This document shows, one piece after another, positions 34,405 to 46,740 of a stretch of 64,000 nt of DNA (positions within the stretch are counted from its first letter, which is position 1; every line of letters begins with the position of its first letter). The DNA is from Eremophila alpestris peregrina (lineage: Eukaryota > Chordata > Aves > Passeriformes > Alaudidae): contig WMCF01000021.1 in NCBI GenBank assembly GCA_009792885.1, positions 4,189,690 through 4,253,689 on the forward strand, read 5' to 3'. A program made the position numbers and the translations under genes. The notes beneath the pieces are model-generated. The model searched no databases and was not told where the DNA came from. It saw nothing but the letters and a program-made list of their open reading frames with translations.

Positions 34405-35815
34405 ATTTCTTGTTAAACTCTTCCAATGTTCATTCAATTTCTGATAATTCAGTTTTTTCTTTTTGCTCCGAAGTATTTGCAGAGCAAGGTACAAAAGGGC
34501 AAAAAAACCAAGTCAATGTAAGCAATCAAATGAAAGTATTTAAATAGCTGATGGTTTTTCTCCTTCCATATGACTCTTTCCATAGAAGAAGGCAAGGTGA
34601 GGTTGTTCCTGTGCTAGCAGAGAGCTGCAGCTGTGCAGAGTTACTGAGGTGCTAATATTGATCAGACAAGATGGAACGTGTTACTGAGGCAATTGGTCAG
34701 GCCAGAGCAGTGATGGCAGCACATGGCACGTTATGGATGGCTGAAGTAGCTGAGGATATCTATCTTTCTGTCTATCTACCTGTTTTCCAAGATGTCTATC
34801 ATCATTGAACTTCGCTACCAAGGAACAAGGGCAGCACTAAATCATCAATAGATAAATACTGTTTATGCCATTAATTGGGGACTGGGTCACATTTTCCTTG
34901 TTTGTACCTTTGCTGCTCTTTTTTTTTTTTTTTAGCTCCAGAGTTGTGAGACAGTAGCATTTTCTCACAGCCTGGATGTGTTGTTTTGGGACTCGTGTCA
35001 GTAGCAACAGCACAGCTCTGTGTGTCTGCCAGGGCTTATTCAATGGAGCTCCTTTCCAGAAAAACAAAATACCAACAGATGAGGGTTACAAAATTTCAAC
35101 CCCAGAGCCTTTTCACAATATCTGACCCACGGTTTGGAGGCAGCAGCAGTGTGAGCAGCCTCTGCACCTGCCCCACACAGTCACAAGTGTGTGAATAGCA
35201 CAGGGAGTTTCCCAAGCAATACCTGCTGTAAACCCACAACTTCCTTGCCCACATTTTCTCTATAGTTAGTATTCAGCAAAGACACTGCAACAGTGCAGGG
35301 CTGTGTGTTTGCTGGCATTTTCCTTGTTCAAAGCTTTTGAGAACACTTTACTGAGGGAAATAATGCTGCCTTGAAATTGGCTTCTAAACCACATTTGGAG
35401 AAGATGAAACACAAGCTCTTGGCTGGGTGTTTTTGCCCTGTGCCATGGCTTGCTTGAGGCAGAAAAGCACCCCATCTTCCCCTTCCAAATCTCGCAGCTC
35501 AAGTCTCATCAGTCTGGCTCTGATCATGAGATTCCTTTCTAATATAACACTTTCTCTCTCTCTTTTTTTTTTCTTTTTTTTCCCCTTAATTTTTACATTA
35601 GTAATTACAAGCTCTGGTACAAAGATTTCCCCCTTTAAGTTTTAGGCTCCTACATGGTTTTAAGGTCCAAGGAGAATTAATTTATCATTACAGAGTCTTA
35701 CATTAAACACCATCTTCCTGGGCTAACGCTGAGAGTTGTGCCCTCTTGTTTTTATCTGAAGTATTCCAAAAGGACAGTTAGTTAGTCTAAATTAGGCAAC
35801 GGAGTTTTTGCCTTG
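34405..35815. other. AT-rich gene desert, segment 7
   Basis: No gene is supported. It contains poly(T) runs at 34919-34934 and 35562-35580 and a degenerate (TATC)n stretch at about 34,757-34,785. No recognised repeat is seen otherwise. Confidence 0.55.
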
Positions 35816-35819
35816 ACAT

Positions 35820-35915
35820 TTGGGAGGTCAGATTTTGCCTGTGACTGTCAACCTCTCAGAAGAGGAGATGGCATTTGGAGTAATCCAAAGCTCCTGCAGA
35901 GTTACATTACTGAGG
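35820..35915. repeat. possible ancient amniote repeat relic
   Basis: GTCAGATTTTGCCTGTGACT and, further on, TTTGGAGTAATCCAAAGCTC and AGAGTTACATTACTGAGG resemble an old palindromic-type repeat common in reptile and bird DNA that contains GGAGTAACTCC-like cores. The similarity is partial and from memory. Confidence 0.3.
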
Positions 35916-36080
35916 CAGCCAGACGAGTAAATCTAGGCTGAAGATCTATTGGTTCAATTACTGCTTGGGGTCAGGACATGCCATAAATTATTAGATATGC
36001 AAATGGAAAACTCTGACTGCTGATGAAAGAAAGATGGATGGATTTCTTAAATACTCATAATTAGTGCAAAGACTAACTAT
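35880..36080. promoter_or_regulatory. octamer-containing candidate enhancer
   Basis: An exact POU octamer ATGCAAAT at 35997-36004 sits beside AAATTATTAGATATG. Further homeodomain words include TCAATTACT near 35955 and CATAATTAGTGC near 36056. The block is non-repetitive. It partly overlaps a possible old repeat on its left edge. Function is inferred. Confidence 0.3.
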
Positions 36081-36687
36081 ATAAACTGATGTATAGTTAC
36101 TTGCTTGTAAAATACTTCTGTTCTTAAACTTTACCTGTGTGTAGGTAAAAAATAATTACTTTTTTTTTGGTTTATGTGCATATCATATTTTAAAAATAAA
36201 CCTAGGAAATAATTTGGAGGGGTGTTTTGAACTTCTTCTGCAATGCCCCTTGATTTTTGGAAGCGGTTTCAGAACAGTTCAGAAGATGGTAACTCTCACT
36301 TCCATGGGGTGAATCTGCAGCTCTGCCCTGTGTTCTGTGAACTGTGTATTTGGGAGGAGAGCCATTGCCTTTGCCAGTGGAGGTGGAGTGTGGAAAGAAT
36401 GCCACAGACTAGCTCAGGTTTGTGTGTCTGCTGGAGAGTGAATGAGCAGTCACACGATAACCTGACCTTATCACAACATGAACTCTGTGGTGTTTCAAGA
36501 GATTTTTGTGGATAGAAAATGAAAGGCAATTAAGATATTACTCTACCACACCTGCTTTTGTTGTGGCTTAAATACATTATTTGTAGTCTTATTTCTCAGT
36601 GTGATTAGAGTTGGAAGAACTTACCCCTACTTTAGTCATGTAGGAAGTCTGCCACATCTATAAAAACTTGTTGAATTTCTCTTGCAG
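36081..36687. other. AT-rich spacer
   Basis: No gene is supported. Frames on both strands near 36,200-36,530 are under 91 codons and unrecognised. Confidence 0.5.
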
Positions 36688-36863
36688 ATTCTCTCTTTTG
36701 GGAGAGAAGTTTTTACTACAGGCAAGACAAAATGATTGTGAGAGTGAGAATAACGTGAGCTGTTCAACGCCACCTGCTGCTGCAAGGGGAAATAAATTCC
36801 CAGAGGCACCTTGGCTGAGCAGGAACAGATGCAGAACCACTGGGAAACTTGTTCTGCTCGACA
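36688..36863 (+). other. weak internal-exon candidate (176 bp)
   Basis: On the left, TTTCTCTTGCAG ends at 36687 (acceptor). On the right, GACA|GTAAGT gives a donor at 36864. The enclosed 176 bp is GC-richer than its flanks and open in one frame, but the translation is not recognised and the open frame extends past both splice sites. A spliced non-coding exon is possible. The donor lacks the usual G at the last exon base. Confidence 0.25.
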
Positions 36864-39800
36864 GTAAGTTTGCAGAAATTCATCACAATGCATGAGGGAA
36901 TGCACTTTCCCAAAACTGATGCTGACTTTCCCAAGCAGCCCGTGGAAGCCCAGGGAGTTTCTAAAGGATATGCAGCATCACACCCTGGCTGGTAACTTCC
37001 AAATAATTTTCATTTCTGTCCCTCTGGGTGGAATGTTTTTCAAAACTTCTACAGGCTTTCTGAAAGCTCCTATTCACTGCCTAAATATAAATCTCTTGGC
37101 TGCAGCTCTTGCTGTCATTATTATTATTATTTTAATAAGAGTTCACAGGGTGGGGTTTAAAAACTAGACAGTAAATTAAAAGTTACTCAAGTATTCTTCA
37201 AGTAGAGATGAGAAATCAGCTCCTAACATGTAGTTTATGTAACAGTACAAAAAATTAGGGAATACATTTTAGCTGTTTATAATATATACCAGTTTGGGTC
37301 AGAAATATTCTTTGTTAATGTGGGTATAGAACCACCAGAAGCAATGGAAGGTCAGAACCTGCAGCTCACCTTTTGCACCTCTGAGAGTGGTGGAAGGCAG
37401 GGATGTTTTGTGGGTAAGAGTGATGTTTTGAGTGGTGGTTGGACAGAGATGATCTCATTCTAGCAGGACACCAATGAAATTTGGGAACGATCCCTTGGAG
37501 CCAACAGAACTGTACAGGGAGAATCATAAAATGAGAGCAAACAATCAGTTTTTAAATCTTTTCCTATAAAATTCTGGCAATCATTTTAAGTTTGTAAGAA
37601 GGCTACAAGAAACAACTCAATATGTGTAATTCACAATTTCTGTGTAGAAACACTAGTAATAAGGAAAAAAAAGTATAAATTTTAAAATGTTCAAAAGATA
37701 TTTCATTTAAAATTCTATTGTTAAATTTTTAAAATATTCATGTTAATCTTATTAGTTCTTCTCTGAATCAATCATAACAGTATCAAAGTTCATTAACCAG
37801 ACAAGGTACTCAAAAACTGATGACATTTAAGAGAAATATCTGAAATAAAGAAGAAAAATAAGAAAAACACAAGCAATAACAAATATCACACCTTTGCTCA
37901 TATAAAAAAAAATCCTATATGTGTATGACTTAATTTGTAAAAAAGGATTCAAGGGAAAATCCACCTTGGGGAAGTGAAGAACTGAATAAATTCCACTTTT
38001 TGTGTGATTTCTAAACAAGTGTTTTCTAAATTCCCCTTATTGCTGTTCAAATCTTTGTTTTTTTAATGAACCTGCTCACTTGGTACAGATTTGGATCTGT
38101 TTCTGTAGGCTGGCACATTTTAGGAAATAATAATGTTAATTTTACAGAAACAGTGCTTTAAACTTAAAGAAGGAAAGATGCTGTAGAAGTTTAGCAGCAT
38201 ATTTGTATTCTTTAGTGTTGCTTATTTCTATCCCCCCATTTCCCTGTTGTGACACTCATTTAATACATTTCAATTAGGTTTGCTGTATATAACTGCAATT
38301 TTACAACAATAAAAAAGCAAATTTTTCAATAGCTATAATAATCTGTGGAAGAAAAAGTTCTTTACTAAACCTTCTGGACTTGCATAAAAATGTGATTTAT
38401 TGATAAGCTGGTGAATATTTTAAATTTTATCATGATTTTAATTCTATGAAATGGCACAATGGGTCCATTCAACCAACTTTAGTCTCATTCTTGCTCAGAG
38501 ACTTTTGTTTTAGATGTACTCAGAAAGGGAATTCTTTACAGCTAACTCAAAGTACATTTTACTCTCTGGCCCCCTCCCCTCAGTTTGCTTATAGCCAATG
38601 ACAAACCAATTATAATATATTGGATGGGCTGTCTCTTCTTTTATTGCTTTATTTGCTGTCTTACCAGAAAGTTTGTAGTTAAAACAATTTTTACAGCTTT
38701 AAAGAATGGAAGCAAATTCATATTTCTAGAACTCCAGCCAGAAGTAACTATATTTTCAACAGCTGAATTTTCATTAAAATTTACAAAAGACCTCTGCCTT
38801 CACTGATTTATTGTTGCATTAGGTAAAACTACCCAGAGTGTATAAAATACTGTGTGACTCCACTTGTTGTCTGATCTAACATGTTATCAGTGATTGCAAG
38901 TGCATTTTATAACCCCAGCTGCTGAATCGAAAAAAAGGTGATACAAGCATCAATCTCCAGGATAAAATCAGAGCTCTTCCCACCACGGTTTGACCTTACT
39001 GATGCCTTTGGATAGTCTCACTTGTCGAAGTCCTTGCAACAATTACCAGGGGACAGTTGGAAAATGCAGCTTTAATGGTGCAGATTGAAATTGTTAACAG
39101 CACACACCGACCCCGGAGACTTCCCAGCACAGGAAAAATTGGAGGAAACTCTTGATGCCACTGCAGGAAAGAAATGGAACAGGGCTGTGGACACGAGGCA
39201 CAGATTTTATTTGTAGTCTTTATTGTCTGCATCCCTGGACCCCACAGTGTCATTAGCAAATGCAAAAAGCTATAAATAACAAACTTAGACCTCAAGATAC
39301 AGTTAACTGCAGCTGTAGCTGCCAAATCTTATTTATAGCACAAGGAGACACAGTTAATTACAGGTCACAAAAATGTTAATTTCTGTCATAATGCAAGCAA
39401 TAGTCTAGGAATGAAAAAGCTTCTTTTTGGACTGAAATGGTTTATTCTAATAGAAGTCTGTTAATTTGAAATACCGTCTCTGTAGACTACAGCACAGGCA
39501 AAGAAAGGATAAATGTGCCTTATCAATCTATTTCATGGTTCTAAATATATTAATATTTAAATTAAAATACTAAATCCCCTCAATTTTTCCAAAGGCAAAC
39601 TACTGTAGGTAAATAAGAATTAGAGATGAACAGAAAAGACTGTTTTGAGCAGTTTGACTATTTGAGTTGTAGCTAATTAGTATTAACATTAAATAAATTT
39701 TGAATCAGTATTTTTAAAATGTTAAATCCTCATGACCCAAAAGTGAATAGAAAGATCCACCTTATGAACAAACTAACTTTTCCCCAAGCAAAGAATCACC

Positions 39801-42800
39801 AATCATTTCAATGATTCTGAAGTATATGGGATAAGTATTAAGACAAGCATTATGTGAAGGATGGAGTTAATTATACTGCATATAATCAGACACTGGTCAC
39901 TCCACAAGTTGTAATTTATTTTCCCCTTATTTGCATTTAACTTCAAAGGTATTTCAGGAAATGCAAAATAACATGATTTGAGTGGTTACAAAGATGATAC
40001 ACATTTAACTTCAAAACTCTGTTTCAAACTCTTAAAAATAAATTACATACAATTTCAGGAAATAACACACCATTCTCATGCAACCTGTAATTGTTGCCTC
40101 AAAAATAGTAAACTAATTTTTGTAGGGTAAATATCACAATTTAGGGCAACAGTATTCTGGCAGTTCTTATAGAGATACAAAAAACCAGTTGGGTAATTTG
40201 CATCAATATGCTGATCTAAATTCATAGTACAGTCAAAAATGGTCATATGACTGTAACTTCATATGGAAAATTAGCAGGCTGGTTTGAATTAATATCCAAC
40301 CCCTACTGTAGAGCAGACAGGCTCTCCAGTAAAATGGGGAGAGCTGCAGCCTTCTACAGCTTCTATTTATCATCACAACTTTTTTCTTTATCTTTTCTTT
40401 TTTTTTTTTTTTTTATTTTTAATTTTGCAGGGGGAGCTTCTTTTGAGTTTTAGTCCTTAGGACAGGTTTACAATCCCTGTGTAACATATCTACATATGAA
40501 CATATCTAAAATTCCAGCTTCTAGGTCAGCACTGAGCTTTCTAAATACTTAACAAACATCTTTTTGTATCCCTTCATGTCAGATTTAATTGTCCATGGTG
40601 AAAGGAAACACTAATCGGAATTCAAGAGAAGTACTCTAAGACATGTACATGTATCTTTCCAACCTGGCAAAGGAGTAATCCTGGGAAAAACATCTATGGA
40701 AAAAAGCAAGTTTTCATCTTATTTAAAACATCAAAACAAATCAAGCAATTTAAAATTTTGATTATTAACTACTGTATGTCTTTTATACCACAGCTCTATA
40801 AGACTGAGGTGCACTGAGGCACACTAAGGGAAAAGCTCACTTCACAAACAGCTTGTTCCTTTCACAATCCTGCCCAGGACATGGTATTTGAGAAGTATTA
40901 AATCATACACTGCTTTTACAAAGTTATTTCAGTAGCTTTGAAAAAGATCTCTTTTCTCTCCTCTGTCCCATGGTTTCCCCAAACATTCCCAATACCTGTT
41001 CACTCTCTGTAGTTGCCCACCACAGCTGGCCAGACCAGTTCCCTGTCACAGCAACTCTTGTGGGGCTGAGAGGAACCCAGACTTGCTGTGCCCTGGCTTC
41101 CTCTGCTCCTGCCCAGCAGCAGGATGCCAGAGTAACTCCAGTGGTGGCAGTTTGCACTGATACCAACACTGACAACAGCACAGATCCACACAAACAGCTG
41201 AGAAAGTGCCTGCAGCTACCAACAACAGCTACCAAGGTAACTTACACCAAGACAAACCACATCACAGTCACAGCCCTCAGCTCTTCCTAAGCTGCTGTCT
41301 TATCCTCGGGGCTGCTTCCTCCTGGGAACCATTACTGCCTGCAAGTTACCCTCAGGAACAGCTGAGTGGAAGCTCTGTGAGCCACCCAGGAAAGCCTGGG
41401 CCCACTGGAGCCAACAGAAGCTTTCTGGTTGTTTCCAAAGATGCTCTGATGTCCCCAGAGGGAACAGTACTTTGCAGGTTTCTCAGGTCCACATTTGATC
41501 TGCAAAACAGATCCTTTGCAACTGAGATCTCTCTTAATTTACTTTTGTGTGGCCCTATCTAAATGATGCTAATGCAATTACAACTGAATATTATTTGCTA
41601 GAATTATCTGTCATATGAAAAGTATTAAAGTTTCTTTTCATAGCTGAGGTAAGCTTTCATGTGAAAATAGAGACCTTCACGAACATTTTCTGCACAAAAT
41701 GCACTAAGATCATTGGAAAGTTTTATAAAAATGTAAATGTAATCCACAAAAATTACAGGAGATTTTGTTTAGAGCAGTCTGGCAGGGAGGAGGCCTGTGG
41801 CACTGCATCTGCAGCAGTGGTGGTTGCACAGATGGGTAGGGACAAAGAGGAAGGCAAGGTCCTCGCCTGGCAGAGCTGACAACTTCAATCAGGGTGACAG
41901 TCTAACACAAAGTGACAGCAGTGGCCTTCAGAGGGTAGGAAGGGCAACAGCAAACGAAGATCAGGGGAAAAGTGATTTGCAAGAGCCCTGTTTTGAAGGG
42001 ACCCAGATGAGCACACTGTTGCAGTGTTTTTAATTTCAGGAGTGTCAATTCAAGTGTGGCTGCCCAGTTATCAGCAAACTGGTGCAAAGAATAAGAATTT
42101 TGGTTTGGAATGGAAAATGACAGAGCAGGAGGACAGGAAGAGAATCTGGTAGGAAAAGCATAGGGAGGAAGTACCTAGAACAGCAGCATTTTCTCCAAGT
42201 TACATCTGTTAAATATCAAAGCATCCTACCTAAATAAAGGGCTGTTGGGGAAGTGCTTGGGAGTGACAGGGATGGGCAGGAATGGCAGCAGCACAAGTGC
42301 ATTCCTATCTTAATGAAGTCTCACACCATGTTTGCAGCAGCCCTTGAGAGAAATCCTAGCACACCATTCTCAGAGAGCCAGTTTGGCACAGCCTCTCCTT
42401 CTGTAGGAAACCACTCCTATGATCTCCTGCAGGTACAGGAGTGAAATTATCTGCTGCAGTAAATTCACAAGTTTAGCATTCCTTGCTACTGTGACCAAAG
42501 GTTAATGTTTTGCTGCTTGACTGAATCAAAATCACCAGTTGCCTATTACATATTTTTGTGGTCTTGCTCACACATTTGACTTCAGCAGACTTTGGGTAGT
42601 CTAATTCCCTGAGTGGTAAATGAAAGCCACGTATATAAGAGATTAAGTTTTGTTACTGCAGAACAAAGCAATTCCACAAATGGTTTTCTCTTGTAGCTGA
42701 TTGGGTCACTGAGGGTAGCTCCAGGCAGCACAGGCAGCTTCTGGCTGCAAACAGGCTGGGTGACCATCAGCCTGGTGGAAACATGGAGAAGGAGGGACTG

Positions 42801-43559
42801 CAGCAGTCTGGAACAAATACCTGACTTCAGGGCTACGGTTTCTTTTGGCACAGATGGCTGAGTGCAGCAGCTATCACAACATGTGGTGCTGTGCAACAGC
42901 CATCCCTGACACAGATGAACACAGAATAGGAACATGAAAGACTTTGGGGGAGAACAGGAAGGGGTTTGGAACACTGTCTTGTTTCAGTCCACTTCTGAAA
43001 ACTACAGAAAATGAACACTAATTTTGAAAAAAACTTCTAATCCTGATGCTCAATAGCATCCCACAAAACTTTGCTTTATTTTAAATACTCCATAAGACTT
43101 AAATGGAGGTCTCTTTCCTAAAATGAGAAATTTGAAATTCTTTAAGTTGATAGTTTAGTGTATGGTCATGCTCCTACTCAGAGTGACTAATTGGATAATT
43201 TAGCCATAGCACTGACCTGAACAATGTCACTCTCCTGAAAGTTCACCTTTCTGTCAAGTTGACAGTGAGTGAATTGGAATGATTTGAAGCTGTCCTTGCA
43301 AAGTTGTGCCTGAGCAGGGTCATGGGAAGCAGCTGTGTGGAGCTCAGGGTGGAAGTGTTAACCAGAGATGTTCCATTTGAGAGCACAGCTCTGCCAGCTT
43401 CCCGCTGAACTAGAATTTCCTATGCAAATGGCAAACCAAAAAGATCTAAGGTTCTTCACTGGAAATATGATGACACTGTGTTAGTTCTAGAACACAAAAA
43501 ATGGAAGTCGCTGAGGATGAGGAGGTGCACTGCAAGTGCCAGGAAGCAAGCCTGAAAGG
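36864..43559. other. AT-rich gene desert, segment 8
   Basis: No gene is supported; the longest frame is 130 codons (minus, 42582-42974) and is unrecognised. From about 37,500 to 40,500 the DNA is very AT-rich, with POU octamers at 39929-39936 and 40196-40203 (minus orientation). A poly(T) run is at 40398-40414. GC-richer, CpG-poor DNA lies at about 40,970-41,460. An octamer lies at 43422-43429. Confidence 0.55.
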
Positions 43560-43960
43560 TAGAGGGAGCAGGCTATTTCTCTTTGTTATCGAGTGAAATG
43601 ACTCCACAAATATGACAATAAATCACTGCAGGAATCAATCTGAGTGGAGGCAACTGCTCCATGCTGATAATGCATCAATCAATATTTAATGTTTACACTT
43701 TAATTAATCTGCACGTAGGAAGCATTCTTTCAGTGACAAAAAAGTGATGAGAAATAAAACACCTTTTATATCAAACAGCGACGAATGGCTGCCTATCTGT
43801 GGGGCTTTGATTGGGCCCTCCATTGATCACTGCAGCCTCTTTCGATTGCACCAGTGTGCAATGTCACATTTGGGTACAAAGCAAACACCATCTCTTTGAG
43901 GGAAGGAGGGGGAGCTTCTGAATCTGCTTTTGAGTGATTACAACTTAATCAGAACAAAGA
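43560..43960. promoter_or_regulatory. FOX/TCF/PBX-like motif cluster, candidate enhancer
   Basis: Seen directly are ATCAATCA at 43674-43681 (the same 8-mer as at 8828-8835), TGTTTAC at 43690-43696 (forkhead consensus), TTAATTAA at 43700-43707, CTTTGAT at 43805-43811 (TCF/LEF core) overlapping an inverted CCAAT at 43810-43814, and TTGATCACTGCAG near 43,823. The block is non-repetitive and has more CpG than its flanks (GCGACGAATGG, TTTCGATTG). Of the desert segments it looks most like a conserved enhancer. Confidence 0.45.
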
Positions 43961-44315
43961 AAGACTGATAGCAAGGTGAGTTCCTTGGAAAGACTGGGCA
44001 GAAGCAATTAAGCAAAAAGATTTTCAACATCTGCATCAATGACACCTATCTGAGCAGATTTTTACTGGGTATTACAATTATTGATACCTGCTAAGGCTTT
44101 GCACAGAAAAACAATTCAGATGTTGACTGGTAAAACTGCCTTCCCTTATCACAGCCACCAGTGGAGACTGAGAATTGGTCATTTTGTCACTGTTCTGAAT
44201 GTCAGGGAAGTGCCAGGTGCTGTGTGGACACAGGAGAAGTTACAATTCCTGCCACAGAATGTTTTTCCTCACTGCTCTGTTTAACCCTTGTAAACTCTAG
44301 TTCCTTCTTTTTAAA

Positions 44316-44385
44316 GGGCCTGATTCATTGTTCATTGATGTCAGCTGAATGACTTCTATTGACTTGGGCAGGCATTGCATTAGTC
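44316..44385. repeat. possible ancient amniote repeat relic
   Basis: GGGCCTGATTCATTGTTCAT followed by GACTTCTATTGACTTGGGCA resembles old palindromic repeats of reptile and bird DNA built from GGGCCTGATTC and CCATTGACTTCAATGGG-like blocks. The match is partial and from memory. Confidence 0.35.
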
Positions 44386-44463
44386 CATAGATGAATGCTA
44401 TTGAAAGGCACAGTGATGAAAGACAAATGAAAAGACAGTGATACCACACCAGAAATGTTCAAT

Positions 44464-44485
44464 TATTCCTTTTAAAAAAGGAATA
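44464..44485. repeat. perfect 10-bp palindrome
   Basis: TATTCCTTTT and AAAAGGAATA flank a 2-base AA centre. The left arm resembles an MCAT/SRF-type half word by chance or design. Confidence 0.8.
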
Positions 44486-46593
44486 TTACAGCAGTGCATT
44501 CTCCATACATAACTAAAGCTTTCCTATGCTTAGGTCTAAAACAATCGTTTGAAATGTACAGGCGTTTCACAGAATAAATGCAATAGATATAAAACTGCCA
44601 TAACCTTACCCAGGGAAACTTTATGCTATTTTATATGTCAAATTTGAGTTATTTTGCAAAGCCTGTCATGAAGGTAGGATTGGGCAAGGGACCTATGCAA
44701 ATGTCAAATCATTTTAAGCTTTTAAGTAGACCTGCTACTAATTAAAAACAATTAAAATTTTGGTTTGTTTTCACTGAAGAACCTTTGTTGTTTTGCTAGT
44801 AAACAAATAGGAGGATTGTACTTAGGATCCAGACAAAGCACATTGCCAAAATGCCTGCCTAGATTTGGGACTTCCCAGTTTAGGGTGCTCTGACTGCTGG
44901 CATAGCCAATACTTGAACAAAACCAGAAATTATCATTTATGGTGTAAAGTAATATGCTAGAAGGAATTTGAAAATATTAATCCTCAGTCCTGTAAGTTCT
45001 TACTTCACTACTACTGGACAATCTTTTTCTGTGGTTCATAGAAATTTTTCCAAAAACACATCCTGGCATTTTGGAATATCAGGAGCAGCAAAGTATTTCA
45101 AGCATGAATGACATCAGAAGACTTCCCTTTATTGGCTAAAAGATTTTGAAATATAGTAGCATAAAAATATGGGAGGAAGTGTTCACTGAGGAAATGAAAG
45201 AAGATAAATATGACCTTAAGAATGAAAAACTGAAGCTAACTTCTTATTTTTGAAGTTTCCTCGTCATTCTCACATTTTTTCCCACAGAACTTTGTACATA
45301 GATAAACAAAATCCCAACGATTTCATAATCTTCATAAAAATAGAGACAATGCATTCTTACCAAAATCCATAAACAGCTTTTCAGCAGATTTACTACATAC
45401 ACACAAATCTACACGCAGAGTTACGTCTGCAGTTTCTTTTCCATAAAAACTTCTTCCCCTCTTCTGTGCAAATAAGTTGAACAAGCTAAAATATAAAAGG
45501 GCAAAGTCAAAAGAGAGGAATGCTCTATTGTAATGCATGGTCAACTACAAATATTTATAGAAAAGATGAAAACACTACTGTGTGCACATCAGGGTTGCCC
45601 TAGGACAACTTTAACATGCATAGTTAATGTTTATGGAACAGAACCAGCCTACTGAATGTGAAATCTTCATTTTTCTCATTTGCACCCAAAGTAAAGGTAA
45701 ACTCATAAAAAACCCCAAAAAACAAAACACAAAGAAAAAAACCCTTGCTTGATAAAATCCTGAAGCAACGATGCAAAAGCACTTAATGTTGTCACTCAAA
45801 GGCAGAAAAACTAAACATAAAAAGTGGCATTTTCTGATGATACACAGCATTTTCTTGCTGCACACAACTGTATGGCAGCCCAACCCAGAAAGTCCAACCC
45901 AGCTTCCATGAACTACAGTTTCTGTGGAGCTCCTGAGCTGCATGGGTTGATTTGCAGCTACAACCCTGACGTGCAGGGACACAGGTGGCTTTGAAACCCC
46001 ATCCCTGAAATTTCTGGGACACCAGTCCCTGAGGTTCTTTGCCACACAGCTGTAGCCTTTCCTCTAGCAAAGGAGAGACTCTCTGGGCCCTGGGAAGGCC
46101 TCCCAGGAAGCCCTGCTGCCAGGGCTATGCTGCAGTGAGTTCCCAGTATAATCACTGTGCCAGTGTCCAGGGTACACCAGGGCACTCCCCAGCATCCCTT
46201 CTACCCTCAGCTGCTGGCATCAGCCCAAGTACTTCCACCCCAGGTACATAAATAAGGAGCACCCCGTGAGATCTAAGAGTACCAGTCCCTATTTAGCACC
46301 AGGGCTTAGGCTAGTTTTCCATCTCAGCTTGTCACAGCTGTCTGCTGCATAAAAAGAGTCTGAAATGTACTAAAAAACCCTGGAAGACTAATAATTCATT
46401 AAGCTGACAAATGAAAAGTAAGTCCTATCGATCAAGAGTAGAACTTCTTGGTTATAAAGGAAGCATATATTATTCTGACAGTATTTTCACAAGATAAGCT
46501 GAAGTTACAAAGAAGACAACCAATTTGATTCAAATAACTGTCTCTCCTCAGAAACATTCATGATTGCAGTCATCAGGCACAGGTTGGTGGGGT

Positions 46594-46740
46594 AGCATTA
46601 CTATTCCCATTTTGAAAAATTTGGATAACTGCATAAAATCCAGGAAACAGGACTGTATCACTATCACAGGCTTTCTGACTGCTGATCCCATGGGAAATGG
46701 TAAGCAGAGGTCTGACTCCTGCACCACTGGATCTCAGCAC
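46594..46740 (+). repeat. possible MIR-like relic
   Basis: ATTACTATTCCCATTTTGAA and TTTGGATAACTG resemble the MIR core (TATTATTCCCATTTTACAGA, GAGGAAACTGAGGC). The 3' part with GCAGAGGTCTGACTCCTG resembles the MIR tail around CCCAGGTCTGACTCC. Both parts are in the right order. Confidence 0.5.

Larger units (their letters stand above)
43961..46590. other. AT-rich gene desert, segment 9
   Basis: No gene is supported; the longest frame is 144 codons (minus, 45611-46045) and is unrecognised. It contains a possible repeat relic (44316-44385), a perfect palindrome (44464-44485), an octamer (44695-44702) and a GC-richer CpG-poor patch at 46,040-46,250. Confidence 0.55.

Noticed and set aside
34757..34785. 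(TATC)n microsatellite
   Set aside because: Too few and too degenerate units to call confidently as a separate feature.
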